From a virus, in the IMG/VR virus record IMGVR_UViG_3300013116_000108, positions 62,001-126,000 of that record: 64,000 nucleotides of DNA; one strand, written 5' to 3'. Shown one piece after another: positions 33,561 to 41,722 of this stretch; the stretch's first letter is position 1, and each line of letters begins with the position of its first letter. The notes below the pieces were generated by a model. The model saw only the letters and a list, made by a program, of their open reading frames with translations, did no database searches and had not been told where the DNA came from. A program made the translations under genes and the position numbers.

Positions 33561-34445
33561 ATGAAGGTATCTTTCTTTACCAAAAACTCTAGCATCGCAG
33601 GTAAGCCAATATTTGAGGCTATGATGAATGCTGTTAGAAAAACTGATACAGTTGTAGAAAATACACTAGATGCCGATGTTGCTGTAATTTGGTCATTATT
33701 ATGGAACGGAAAAATGGCAGGAAATAGGGCCGTGTGGAATGAGTTTCACAAGCAAGGAAAACCTGTTGTAGTTTTAGAAGTTGGTGGTATAAACAGAAAT
33801 GTTACATGGAAAGTTGGAATAGATGGTATTAACGGTCGTGCTAATTTTTGTAACAAAGAAAACTTAGACATTGATAGGCCTAAACAGTTAGGTATAAAAT
33901 TAAAACCTTGGAACTTGCTTGGGGATAATATTATTATATGTGGGCAACACCAAAAAAGTGAACAATGGATCAACTTACCTCATATAGATCAATACTATGA
34001 AAATAGAATACTTGAAATAAAAAATCACACCGATGCTCAGATATTAATAAGAGATCATCCTCGTCATAAACGAGGAATACACTATAAAGAAGAAATTAAT
34101 TTAAAGAAAAAATATAATGTACAATATACAGATGCTATCCAAATAGAAGGTACATACGATAACTTTGATTTTACTAAAGCATTAGAAAATACAAAGTTAG
34201 TTGTTAGTGAAAGTAGCAATCCAGCAATGGAGGCTACTATAAATGGTGTAGCATCTTGGACTGGTCCTGAAAGTTTAACTTATCCTGTAAGTGTACACCC
34301 TAAGAACTTAGATAATTTAAGGCCTAATAGAGAACAATGGCTAATAGAATTAGCACATACTGAATGGACAGTTGAAGAGATTTCTAAAGGTATACCGTGG
34401 GCTAGATTGTTGAATAGTCTACAAGAGTACCGTCCAACCAACTAA
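33561..34445 (+). CDS. GT-B/KpsS-like protein, paralogue of 32634-33503
   Basis: A 294-aa protein. I start it at ATG 33561; an open frame continues to a TTG at 33522 but that segment is the promoter. Features are AVIWSLLWNGKMAGN, a VVVLEVGGI strand, DHPRHKRG, and the C-terminal TKLVVSESSNPAMEATINGV loop shared with the divergent neighbour, both ending in an E...GxxW segment. Inverted paralogues around one promoter region suggest a duplication with inversion. It ends 44 nt into the convergent methyltransferase-like gene. Confidence 0.55.
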   Translation: MKVSFFTKNSSIAGKPIFEAMMNAVRKTDTVVENTLDADVAVIWSLLWNGKMAGNRAVWNEFHKQGKPVVVLEVGGINRNVTWKVGIDGINGRANFCNKENLDIDRPKQLGIKLKPWNLLGDNIIICGQHQKSEQWINLPHIDQYYENRILEIKNHTDAQILIRDHPRHKRGIHYKEEINLKKKYNVQYTDAIQIEGTYDNFDFTKALENTKLVVSESSNPAMEATINGVASWTGPESLTYPVSVHPKNLDNLRPNREQWLIELAHTEWTVEEISKGIPWARLLNSLQEYRPTN

Positions 34446-35166
34446 GAAATAAATTCTTATTACTAATGTAACCAAACTTATTAAGTTGATTTACCATTGA
34501 TCCAGGTAGCCTATCCATTTCCATTAAGTCGTATGGTGTAACTTCATCCAAGTCATATATAATGTCTGTATTTTTATATACTACTGCCTTAATTAAGTTA
34601 CTATTTTTTTCTTGCATAAAATAAGCATCACGACAATCGTACCCTGCTAAAGACAAGCCGTAAATTAAATTTACTATATTAATATCTGTATGACACTCAG
34701 GATACAATCTATAATCAGGTTCACTATAAAATATGTTGTGTATTCTTGGAACTGTTATACAAAGCATACCGTCTACTTCTTGTAAACTATTAATTTTTTG
34801 TAACACATTATAAAAGTTGTGATACTTGTGTAATACATTATGACACCAAACAACATCATACTTTGATTCTAATACGGTCCAAAAATCAGTAGGTGTTTGC
34901 AGATACTCTACTCTATCTAGTTCTTTAACTTGTTTGTTTATTTCATGAACTCTACTTATTGCTGTTACATCAATTTCTAAAGGCTTAGGATCTTTTTCAT
35001 CATAATCCATACGTGTTGCCCACCATTCTGAATCTACTCCAGTATTACAATCAATGTCTAAAACTGAATTAATACTTAACATTAAGTCAGGGTGTTGATA
35101 AAGTTCTTCTAAAAATTTTCTAGCGTGAAGGCCTCTAGTTTGATTATTGCTTAATAGTAGATCCAT
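34402..35166 (-). CDS. Class I methyltransferase-like protein (degenerate motif)
   Basis: A 254-aa protein with a Rossmann methyltransferase outline: SVLDIDCNTGVDSEWW corresponds to motif I, although the usual Gly-x-Gly is altered to DCNTG, and YDVVWCHNVLHKYHNF is the post-motif. TVPRIHN follows as in FkbM/UbiE-like proteins. The altered SAM loop could mean loss of activity or a changed cofactor site. It overlaps the upstream 94-aa gene by 23 nt. Confidence 0.55.
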   Translation of the reverse strand: MDLLLSNNQTRGLHARKFLEELYQHPDLMLSINSVLDIDCNTGVDSEWWATRMDYDEKDPKPLEIDVTAISRVHEINKQVKELDRVEYLQTPTDFWTVLESKYDVVWCHNVLHKYHNFYNVLQKINSLQEVDGMLCITVPRIHNIFYSEPDYRLYPECHTDINIVNLIYGLSLAGYDCRDAYFMQEKNSNLIKAVVYKNTDIIYDLDEVTPYDLMEMDRLPGSMVNQLNKFGYISNKNLFLSWLDGTLVDYSTI

Positions 35167-35428
35167 TTGATATTCCTAATATTGTTGATTCATACTTATA
35201 ATTATCAAAATAATCTTTTGCCTTTTTATATTTTGTAATTAATCTGTACAGATTTGTTTTGTTATTAATTCTATTATAGTCGTTACAAGATCTATTCATA
35301 TCTTCCATTAAAATGTTTAATGTAGAGTACATTGAACTTTTCTTTCGTGCTACAAAAAGATCATATGTTGTGTCTTTAATGCTATCCCATTCAGCAAACA
35401 ACTTTCTTGCTTTTTTATAGGCTAACAT
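35144..35428 (-). CDS. Small conserved helical protein, 94 aa
   Basis: A basic, helical 94-aa protein (AYKKARKLFAEWDSIKD) between the UvsY-like gene and the methyltransferase-like gene, overlapping both. Its position at the end of the uvsX operon suggests a recombination-linked role, but no motif supports this. I do not recognise it. Confidence 0.45.
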   Translation of the reverse strand: MLAYKKARKLFAEWDSIKDTTYDLFVARKKSSMYSTLNILMEDMNRSCNDYNRINNKTNLYRLITKYKKAKDYFDNYKYESTILGISNGSTIKQ

Positions 35429-35885
35429 CTTCCATACCTGCTGTTCTTAAACGTGTTATATGTCCTAGTTGCCATTGTTTTGCTTCCAGTCCTTTCATAA
35501 TACCTAAGTATCTATTTCGTAAAAGTGCTACTTCATTTATTAACGTTTCAAAGTCAATTACTTCATCTTCACCGTCAACATACTTTTCAGCATCTCTTGT
35601 TGACAATGCTCTAGCATAACTTTCTAAATAATTTTTAAAATGTTTACGTCTGATTTTTCTTAATTGTATATTAAGAAAGTTTAGCACAGCCTCAATTTCT
35701 TGAAGTTCGCTAAACCTTACTTCTGTTTGTGCTGGCAACTCTTTAAGATTTGTTTCTATGTTGCCGTGAATATTTGATTCTTGACGTGCTGTTATTAATA
35801 CACCATTGTAGTAATCTAGGAAATCGGGTAAATTTCCTAGATTATTTACTACTTTAGAATACCAGTTTTGATTATTAATATTCAT
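35415..35885 (-). CDS. uvsY: UvsY-like recombination mediator candidate
   Basis: A 156-aa helical protein downstream of uvsX. The conserved-looking block RDAEKYVDGEDEVIDFE and C-terminal GLEAKQWQLGHITRLRTAG resemble cyanophage proteins I recall in this position, and the tail recalls UvsY's SRGFAIKHIQDMR. UvsY loads UvsX on gp32-coated ssDNA. Identity is from synteny and weak similarity. A striking 13-bp hairpin lies inside codons 14-25. It overlaps the 79-aa gene by one base and the 94-aa gene by 14 nt. Confidence 0.5.
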   Translation of the reverse strand: MNINNQNWYSKVVNNLGNLPDFLDYYNGVLITARQESNIHGNIETNLKELPAQTEVRFSELQEIEAVLNFLNIQLRKIRRKHFKNYLESYARALSTRDAEKYVDGEDEVIDFETLINEVALLRNRYLGIMKGLEAKQWQLGHITRLRTAGMEDVSL

Positions 35886-36124
35886 TAATCCTCATACATC
35901 TCGTCGTCATCTTCTTCTTCGTAATTCTCTTCTTCGAGAATTTCAGCAATTGGTGTTTCTAACACATCATCTGCTTCTGCTAGGGCGTCTAACAATTCTC
36001 TGTCGGCCCCGTTGTCTTGTAATATACCTATCCAATGCTCTCCTGCTTTTTCCCTATCTTTTTCGGGTATATATTCTTTAAGCACCGACCAGGTTTCAAC
36101 GATAATATCAGTATCTATTGACAT
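35885..36124 (-). CDS. Small acidic protein of uvsX operon, 79 aa
   Basis: A 79-aa acidic protein with a DELLDA-type helix region and a C-terminal run of Glu/Asp (EEENYEEEDDDEMYED). I recall similar proteins after uvsX in marine T4-like phages, unnamed. The acidic tail might mimic DNA or contact ssDNA-binding proteins, like the gp32 C-terminus. It has a GGAG-type ribosome site and lies 10 nt after uvsX. Confidence 0.55.
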   Translation of the reverse strand: MSIDTDIIVETWSVLKEYIPEKDREKAGEHWIGILQDNGADRELLDALAEADDVLETPIAEILEEENYEEEDDDEMYED

Positions 36125-36133
36125 CTTTTCTCC

Positions 36134-37222
36134 TTATTCGTTATCAAATTGATCCTCGGGAATTTCTTCTTCCGCACTACTTATATTATCATCTTTTGTA
36201 TTTTTTGCTCCGGAAATGATATCGTTCATTACAACCTGTAATCGTTCTCCGGTCCACTGCTTACGAAATTCTTTAATTTCTTCTCCAGTACTAGATGTAT
36301 ATTTGAGTTTATTGCCGTCTTTAACAACTACACCATTCTTTTCAAACATGTCAAGTAATCCACTATAAGGATCCATTCCTCTATCATAAGGAATTTTAAC
36401 TTGTACACCTTCAAAAGGTTTAGCATATCTTGTTTTCATAACTTTACAACCTGCTCTAATACCTCTTACATCACTAATTTTATTGCCTGCTTCATCTTCT
36501 TTTAGTTTCAATTTCTTCATTGCTACTACAATAGAACTAGCATAGATAAATCCTTGTCCTCCTGATATCTTATCATCTGGGTCAAACATATCTTGTGAAG
36601 CATAAGTGTGATTTGTACATACCATACCTACGTTATAAGCACCAATCATATTAACAGTATTACGAACAAGAGCCGTAAGTGCTTTAGGTTTTCTACCCAT
36701 ATCACCTTTCATATCGCCCTTATCAAACTGATCTACATCTGTTGGTGTTAATAACATACCTAATGAATCAATTACAAACATTACTTTTGTATCTGCCCTT
36801 TCTTCAGGCTCCATGGATTTGTAATCTTTCATAAATGTTGAAATAGTTTTTGCTACATCGTCAATCATGCTCATTGATAACTTTAAAAGTTTTTCAGGTG
36901 AAGTATCTACACCCAAAGCATGAAGCCATGTTTCATCTAAAGCATTCTCAGAGTCAATTAGTACTACAAAAATACCTTGCTCTTGAGCGTGTTTTACAAT
37001 ATTACCAGCCGCAAAATAACTCTTACCTGCTCCTGACTCTCCAGCGAACACGGTTACTTTGCCTAGTGGTACACCTTTATTAAAGTCTCCACTAATTAAA
37101 TAATTTAAACAGTAATTACCTGTTGAGACCCAATCTGTTGGATCGTGAAATCCAATTGACAATCCGTCAATTGATTTTGTTATATCTTTTCTAAACTTAC
37201 TTACGTCAAATGGTTTTGCCAT
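36134..37222 (-). CDS. uvsX: UvsX recombinase (RecA-like)
   Basis: A 362-aa RecA/UvsX recombinase. GESGAGKS at 61-68 is Walker A, VVLIDSENALDETWLHALG follows as in RecA/UvsX, VMFVIDSLGMLL is Walker B, and ISGGQGFIYASS the L2-type region. It catalyses strand exchange and drives recombination-dependent replication together with gp32 and UvsY. The acidic C-terminus (SSAEEEIPEDQFDNE) is typical. An AAGGAAGG ribosome site precedes the ATG. A terminator separates it from gp32. Confidence 0.95.
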   Translation of the reverse strand: MAKPFDVSKFRKDITKSIDGLSIGFHDPTDWVSTGNYCLNYLISGDFNKGVPLGKVTVFAGESGAGKSYFAAGNIVKHAQEQGIFVVLIDSENALDETWLHALGVDTSPEKLLKLSMSMIDDVAKTISTFMKDYKSMEPEERADTKVMFVIDSLGMLLTPTDVDQFDKGDMKGDMGRKPKALTALVRNTVNMIGAYNVGMVCTNHTYASQDMFDPDDKISGGQGFIYASSIVVAMKKLKLKEDEAGNKISDVRGIRAGCKVMKTRYAKPFEGVQVKIPYDRGMDPYSGLLDMFEKNGVVVKDGNKLKYTSSTGEEIKEFRKQWTGERLQVVMNDIISGAKNTKDDNISSAEEEIPEDQFDNE

Positions 37223-37243
37223 AATTGCCTTCCTTGATTAATT

Positions 37244-37274
37244 AAAAGTGTAACAGACCGAAGCCTGTTACACT
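37244..37274 (-). terminator. Terminator after gp32
   Basis: A perfect 10-bp stem AGTGTAACAG/CTGTTACACT (37247-37256 with 37265-37274) with a GCTTCGGT loop is followed by TTTT on the minus strand, 14 nt after the gp32 stop. The U-tract is short, so read-through into uvsX is plausible. Confidence 0.75.
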
Positions 37275-37287
37275 GACTTACTAAGAT

Positions 37288-38295
37288 TTACTTCTGTTGA
37301 CGATCTCTAATCATTGCTAGAATATCATCTGCCTTTTTAGCAGAAGTTGTTTCAACAGGAGCCTCAGCCTTTGCTACTGGAGCCGGTGCTGGAGTACTAA
37401 CTTCTTCTGTTGTAGTTTCAGCAACTGGCTGTGTTGAAACAGCCGGAGCGGGAGACGGTGTTGCCGTAGTAGAAGTAGTTGTTTGTGTACTGCCTTGAGG
37501 AGCACTAACACCAGCCGGACGATAATAAGCACCAAATTTCTCGGTATCGTAAGGCTTGCCATCAACTGATTCCTCAAACATTTGTTTGATGATGTTAAGT
37601 TCAGTTTCTGACGGTTTCTTAGGTAAGAAGTCATTCAATGTAAACAACCCATGTGTGTCAATTGCTGTTTGTTCTTCAGCACTTAATGGAGTTTCTTTAC
37701 GAGCCCATTTAGATGTTGAATAATCAGCATAGCCACCTTTTGTGGTTTTTGTTACACGAAAATCTAGTCCAGCAGTTGAATCTGTTGGTAATTCGTCCAT
37801 TTCTGGATCCATTAAACTTGCTTTAATAATATTAAAGAGTTGTGGCCCCATAATAAAACGTCTGATTGGATTTTCTGGAGTTGAATCTTCAGTTAGAGGA
37901 TTTTCTCTAACAAATCCTTGGAAAACGTACGAACGTTTCTTCCAGTACTTACGACCCATGTCCTCTAGTGAGCTGTCTTTAAACCAAGGACGAACCTCAG
38001 TCAAGATTGGACATGAACCAACTGGTTCCCACATTTCCATACACGGAACTTGTACCGTACAAGGTTTGCTATTAACGTCGCCTTTAATACCTTGGAAAGG
38101 TAAACGAATCATTTGACGTTCTGCCCAGAAAAATGTATTACTAGAATCTCCATCAGGGAGAAACCTTAATGTAGTACTTTCGTTTTCTTGGATGTTCCAG
38201 TGAGGGAAGATAGCATTATCTCCTCCTGTGCTACTGCCTGATTGGCGTGTTTCTTGAGCTTGTAGCCTAGCTCGTATTTCCGCAAGTGATGCCAT
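37288..38295 (-). CDS. 32: Single-stranded DNA-binding protein gp32
   Basis: A 335-aa gp32 homologue. The N-terminus (MASLAEIRARLQAQ) is the cooperativity domain, followed by the OB-fold core with Trp/Phe/Arg residues (FFWAERQMIRLPF, RKYWKKRSYVFQGF) and Cys/His residues that suggest a Zn site (CMEMWEPVGSCP). A Pro/Ala/Thr linker (about 270-320) leads to a basic final segment (ILAMIRDRQQK); the acidic T4-type tail is replaced by Glu/Thr/Pro repeats. gp32 coats ssDNA. AGGAGG ribosome site; long structured leader. Confidence 0.9.
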   Translation of the reverse strand: MASLAEIRARLQAQETRQSGSSTGGDNAIFPHWNIQENESTTLRFLPDGDSSNTFFWAERQMIRLPFQGIKGDVNSKPCTVQVPCMEMWEPVGSCPILTEVRPWFKDSSLEDMGRKYWKKRSYVFQGFVRENPLTEDSTPENPIRRFIMGPQLFNIIKASLMDPEMDELPTDSTAGLDFRVTKTTKGGYADYSTSKWARKETPLSAEEQTAIDTHGLFTLNDFLPKKPSETELNIIKQMFEESVDGKPYDTEKFGAYYRPAGVSAPQGSTQTTTSTTATPSPAPAVSTQPVAETTTEEVSTPAPAPVAKAEAPVETTSAKKADDILAMIRDRQQK

Positions 38296-38337
38296 AATAT
38301 ATGCCTCCTATGTGCCTTTGTTAATTGCCTTGATAAA

Positions 38338-38355
38338 ACATAATTCCAATTATGT
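38338..38355 (-). promoter_or_regulatory. Inverted repeat in gp32 leader
   Basis: ACATAATT-CC-AATTATGT, 43 nt upstream of the gp32 ATG, with an 8-bp symmetry. In the mRNA it could form a small hairpin near the ribosome site, or in DNA an operator. T4 gp32 is translationally autoregulated through its leader, so a similar role is an inference. Confidence 0.45.
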
Positions 38356-38410
38356 CTTAACATTTATATTTATCACTCCTTGCTAAAAATGATAATAAAA
38401 ACTGGCTCCG

Positions 38411-38432
38411 TTGTTAAATTTTTATTTAACAA
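38411..38432 (-). promoter_or_regulatory. Hairpin at start of gp32 leader
   Basis: TTGTTAAAT-AAAA-ATTTAACAA: 9-bp stem with a 4-nt loop right after the predicted start of the gp32 transcript. It could stabilise the mRNA 5' end or serve as a regulatory element. Further downstream GGAGCCAGTTTTT offers a weak terminator-like sequence. Confidence 0.45.
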
Positions 38433-38437
38433 GTACA

Positions 38438-38466
38438 TTATTACATAGAACCAGTGTGAAAGTCAA
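38438..38466 (-). promoter_or_regulatory. sigma70-like promoter for gp32
   Basis: Minus strand TTGACT (38466-38461), 17 nt, TAATAA (38443-38438). It gives a leader of about 135 nt before the gp32 ATG. A late-like GATAAATATAAATG lies closer to the gene, so two promoters may act at different times. Confidence 0.5.
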
Positions 38467-38473
38467 CCTTTTT

Positions 38474-39067
38474 TTAAAGTTTTTTCCATTCTGAGTATAT
38501 TCTATCACTTTGGGCGTCCCATTTACACTCAAGTACTTCACAACCATATTTTTTAGCCCATTCATAATTAAGTTCAAATGTCCAAGGAAAAAACTGTATT
38601 TCTTCAACACCTTTCCAAGGATGATCTCCTATTCCTGGATTTTGTCGCCAATATAATATACCGCCCGGTTTTACTAGATCAACTGCTTTTTGAACTTGTG
38701 GTTCAACATCTTCTGCTGTGCCAAAATTCAAACTACCTAAAACAAATGCTATATCCCATTGTTTCCCATTTGCTTCAAATTCTTCAATTCCTACTACTTC
38801 GTCTGCTTTATCATTAGCAGGGTCAAAGCCATAAAGTCGGTCACCTAACTTTTCTTTAAATGAATTAAAACCACAACCAATATCAATTACTGTATCGTTA
38901 GGTCCTACTTTGTCTAATAATGCCCAGCCACTGTATTCATAGTGCTTATAATCTGGTTTCCAGTTACTACCAAAATATTTGTTTACTGTATTTTTGTCCA
39001 CTTGGTTTCCCTCCTTGTCTCGTTTCCATTTATGTTTAAAATAATGAACTACTGTTTTATTAACCAA
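38474..39067 (-). CDS. Class I SAM methyltransferase
   Basis: A 197-aa methyltransferase: DTVIDIGCGFNSFKEKLG (motif I), LYGFDPAND (motif II), WDIAFVLGSLNFGTAEDV (motif IV) and GGILYWRQNPG. The protein at 42919 shares the layout, including LGSLNFGT/LGSINFGT and the N/RxNPG segment, so they are paralogues bracketing the transport cassette. The substrate is unknown; it could act with the amidinotransferase, whose gene it overlaps by 8 nt (guanidinoacetate methylation would be one idea). Confidence 0.75.
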   Translation of the reverse strand: MVNKTVVHYFKHKWKRDKEGNQVDKNTVNKYFGSNWKPDYKHYEYSGWALLDKVGPNDTVIDIGCGFNSFKEKLGDRLYGFDPANDKADEVVGIEEFEANGKQWDIAFVLGSLNFGTAEDVEPQVQKAVDLVKPGGILYWRQNPGIGDHPWKGVEEIQFFPWTFELNYEWAKKYGCEVLECKWDAQSDRIYSEWKKL

Positions 39068-40112
39068 TGTAATCCTCCAATTTTCCTTCTCTATATAAGT
39101 CTTGTGTTATACAATGTATTCCCCCGTCCCAAAAATACCTATGCCTAAAGTTAAATATTATAGGCTCTACTTTATGCTTTTTAAAGTGGTCAAACACTTC
39201 TTTGTTATAGTTGTTACATATAATTGTATTTTGATCAATAGATAACATATTAACATCAAAAACTGTTTCTTCTACATAGCCTACCCAATCCTTTAACCAC
39301 GTGTTGACAAATTCTATTAATTGATCGTTATGCTCTTCTCCTTTTAACCACCAGCGTCCTCCAACTTTCCATTTCATCTGTAAGAACGGATCAACTTTAG
39401 ACCACGATTGGTCTGGCAAATATAATACGTCCCATCCAGGAAATTGTGTTTTGTAGTCTTGTATATCTTTTAACGACACAATACATCCGGGCTTAACTAC
39501 ACAAAAACAACCATCGGAATGATATCCCCTATGTGATCTGTGTACTCTAAATCCTTCTTTGTTCCAGTTTTCAATTAACTCTTTTTCTAAATCAGGTGGA
39601 GCATTTTCGGCCCACCTTTCATGCGAGTCCCAAAATAAATCTTTACCAACTCTACAAATTTGTGCTGAACTTATAAATGGTGTATAACCTTCCCACGGTG
39701 TATCAAGTGTTTGCTCGGTTATGTATATGTCTTTTTTATCAACCTGATTAACAATGTCAATCATACCACCCTTGTTTAAGAACTCGTTTCTTTCACCTAC
39801 ATATAACTTTTCGCCAACAACACAAAAATGATCTCTTGGGGTCATTGGTGGGCGCCATACATCATTTAGTGATTTATATTTGCCGTCACCTTCAATGTTT
39901 AAAAAACTTCTATATGTTTTTACACCACAAGATTCTAGTATGTCAACTAATTTTAAAAAATCTTCTTCGGTTTCATCAGCAATACGTTTAAGGGGATCTA
40001 AAATTTTATTATTCTTAGGAAATAAATCTTCAAACCATTCTGCTTTAAATCCTGATCCGACCCAGCAATGCTTTAAAGGATCAAATGTAGAATATCCTTT
40101 AATTGGAATCAT
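39060..40112 (-). CDS. Amidinotransferase (glycine/arginine amidinotransferase-like)
   Basis: A 350-aa guanidino-modifying-superfamily protein. WRPPMTPRDHFCVVGEKLYVGE (residues 86-107) matches the RDPF...GN strand pair, HSDGCFCVVKPG at 198-209 the catalytic His region, FDVNMLSID the following core strand, and GGIHCITQDLYREG at 330-343 has the catalytic Cys334 in the position of the GGSLHC motif. Such enzymes move an amidino group from arginine to an amine (glycine, inosamine) or hydrolyse guanidines. Acidic residues for the triad are plausible but not certain. It is a rare phage cargo gene. Confidence 0.75.
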   Translation of the reverse strand: MIPIKGYSTFDPLKHCWVGSGFKAEWFEDLFPKNNKILDPLKRIADETEEDFLKLVDILESCGVKTYRSFLNIEGDGKYKSLNDVWRPPMTPRDHFCVVGEKLYVGERNEFLNKGGMIDIVNQVDKKDIYITEQTLDTPWEGYTPFISSAQICRVGKDLFWDSHERWAENAPPDLEKELIENWNKEGFRVHRSHRGYHSDGCFCVVKPGCIVSLKDIQDYKTQFPGWDVLYLPDQSWSKVDPFLQMKWKVGGRWWLKGEEHNDQLIEFVNTWLKDWVGYVEETVFDVNMLSIDQNTIICNNYNKEVFDHFKKHKVEPIIFNFRHRYFWDGGIHCITQDLYREGKLEDYIG

Positions 40113-40707
40113 AGACTGCTATCCAAACATCTTTTTGAAATATAAAATCAGCATCAATGTTAAACTCGTTTCTAAGCCATTCACGACCTGGCTTTCGTAA
40201 TGTAAGATTATGTTTATAACAAAAATCTAATATTGCTTTATTTTGTTCTGTTATTTGATGATTCATAGTTGTATTATCTCTGTACCATTCATAACTAGGA
40301 TAACTAATATCCCAACCTCCTGCTTCATGCCACCAGTTGTAACATTCGTCGTCTGGCCTATAACACATTACAATTTTGCTATCAGGAAACGTTTCTTTTA
40401 TATTGTTTAGATAATAAGCAAAGTTATGACTTAGTATTAACTTAATATCGTCATCTTTACCTAAGTAACTTTGTGCTATTTCTTTTTGCCATAGGTTAAA
40501 CGACCCAAACTCCTTATCTAACCATTGTCCGTTAAGCATTCCAGGACCGTAGTAGTTTCCTATGTGTCCACTATACTTGTGATGTGTGTATGTTTTCTCA
40601 GGTACTAAATCTGTGTTGTCTACGTTAGTGCCGTGGTCTCTAATATGTTGACTTACACCACTCCAACGACTGCCAGGTGCTCCTGTAAAGAAAATCCAAT
40701 TTTTCAT
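40099..40707 (-). CDS. Sulfotransferase-like P-loop protein
   Basis: A 202-aa protein. FFTGAPGSRWSGV resembles the phosphosulfate-binding P-loop of sulfotransferases, and KIVMCYRPDDECYNWWHEAG corresponds to the second (3'-phosphate binding) motif with Arg/Ser position. No Walker B is visible. It lies in an operon with the amidinotransferase and transport genes and overlaps its neighbours by a few bases. A sulfated product is an inference. Confidence 0.55.
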   Translation of the reverse strand: MKNWIFFTGAPGSRWSGVSQHIRDHGTNVDNTDLVPEKTYTHHKYSGHIGNYYGPGMLNGQWLDKEFGSFNLWQKEIAQSYLGKDDDIKLILSHNFAYYLNNIKETFPDSKIVMCYRPDDECYNWWHEAGGWDISYPSYEWYRDNTTMNHQITEQNKAILDFCYKHNLTLRKPGREWLRNEFNIDADFIFQKDVWIAVYDSN

Positions 40708-41057
40708 GTGTATACACTTCCTATTATAAAGTAATCAACAACAAATGTCAACTCAGCACCTAAAAATACTGCTATCCAATAGTTGCCTATCCAATTCCAT
40801 AACTGCTTGATAACCCACCAAGCCATTAATACTCTTATTGAGTATAACACATCTGCCCATATGATGTCAAGCCATAGAAACGAATCTGCTTGAAAATAAT
40901 TGTAGAATACAAAGTTATCGTATATAAAACTTAATTGGGCCATAAAGAATACTGCCCAATAGTAAGTTAAATATTTGTTTAAAAATTTAACTAGTGGTCC
41001 TGAAACCACTAGTCGATATATGACATAGGTAAAGTTAGCGATTGCTAACTCAATCAT
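40704..41057 (-). CDS. Small polytopic membrane protein, possible TctB-like subunit
   Basis: A 117-aa membrane protein with three or four hydrophobic spans rich in Trp/Tyr/Phe (YYWAVFFMAQLSFIYDNFVFY; YWIAVFLGAELTFVVDYF). TctB, the small subunit of tripartite tricarboxylate transporters, also has four spans and about 150 aa, and TctC and TctA are in the same cassette. The sequence resemblance is not convincing, so this is a positional guess. The codons near the start contain a strong hairpin (40990-41013). Confidence 0.4.
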   Translation of the reverse strand: MIELAIANFTYVIYRLVVSGPLVKFLNKYLTYYWAVFFMAQLSFIYDNFVFYNYFQADSFLWLDIIWADVLYSIRVLMAWWVIKQLWNWIGNYWIAVFLGAELTFVVDYFIIGSVYT

Positions 41058-41722
41058 TAGCTCACCTTAGTTTCGTCGTGTGGTAAACTACCATCGTTTA
41101 GTAAGCCATTTCGCTTACGTTTATCAAGCCAACTATGTTCAACACTATGTACATACTTGGCATTTGGATCTTTGTTTAGAATATAATGAAGTCTTTCATC
41201 TGTAGCATCTACAGGAATATTAAGCAAAGTGTCTAACGACTTTAAATATTGATGTCTAAACAAATACAGCAATTCTACACTTAAGAAAACGTGAGAATAT
41301 TCTATAATATCTTCAATCTTATTAAGAAAGTTGTGATAACTTTCTACACCTCTTTTTCTTAACTGTCCTTGTGCCATAATATTTTGATCTCTACCAATAA
41401 TGCCAACTTGAAGGTTTCCTACTTTGTTCAATTCACTTAATACTTCTTTGTAGTTAGGATAAACTGTTTGCTTTTGCCCGTCTATAATATCTACATATGG
41501 TCCACTTACACTAAGAACCCAGTTATTACTAGTAGACCAATCATAGTCTTTAATAGTTTCAGGCTTAGACCAAATATCTTTAAACGGTGCCGCATCGTGA
41601 TTTATCCAATACTCTCTTAACAGGTCATCCCAACCTGATACATCATCATGTAATGATAATGCTTTGGAATAAAGGTGATTACCGGACCCTTGAGGCCCGG
41701 TAATTACTAAAATGTTTGTCAT
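41057..41722 (-). CDS. P-loop nucleotide-binding protein of unknown function
   Basis: A 221-aa protein with VITGPQGSGNHL at its N-terminus, a P-loop variant in which the usual GKS/T is replaced by Gly-Asn, as in some sulfotransferase-like or kinase-like proteins. IIGRDQNIMAQGQLRKRG may be a second substrate loop. Genes on both sides overlap it by one base. A GC-rich hairpin lies over the P-loop codons. Function unknown; possibly a partner of the 202-aa sulfotransferase-like protein. Confidence 0.5.
   Translation of the reverse strand: MTNILVITGPQGSGNHLYSKALSLHDDVSGWDDLLREYWINHDAAPFKDIWSKPETIKDYDWSTSNNWVLSVSGPYVDIIDGQKQTVYPNYKEVLSELNKVGNLQVGIIGRDQNIMAQGQLRKRGVESYHNFLNKIEDIIEYSHVFLSVELLYLFRHQYLKSLDTLLNIPVDATDERLHYILNKDPNAKYVHSVEHSWLDKRKRNGLLNDGSLPHDETKVS

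Noticed and set aside
40704-41057. Firm assignment of the 117-aa membrane protein as TctB
   Set aside because: Only the number of spans and the position fit; no TctB sequence signature is visible.
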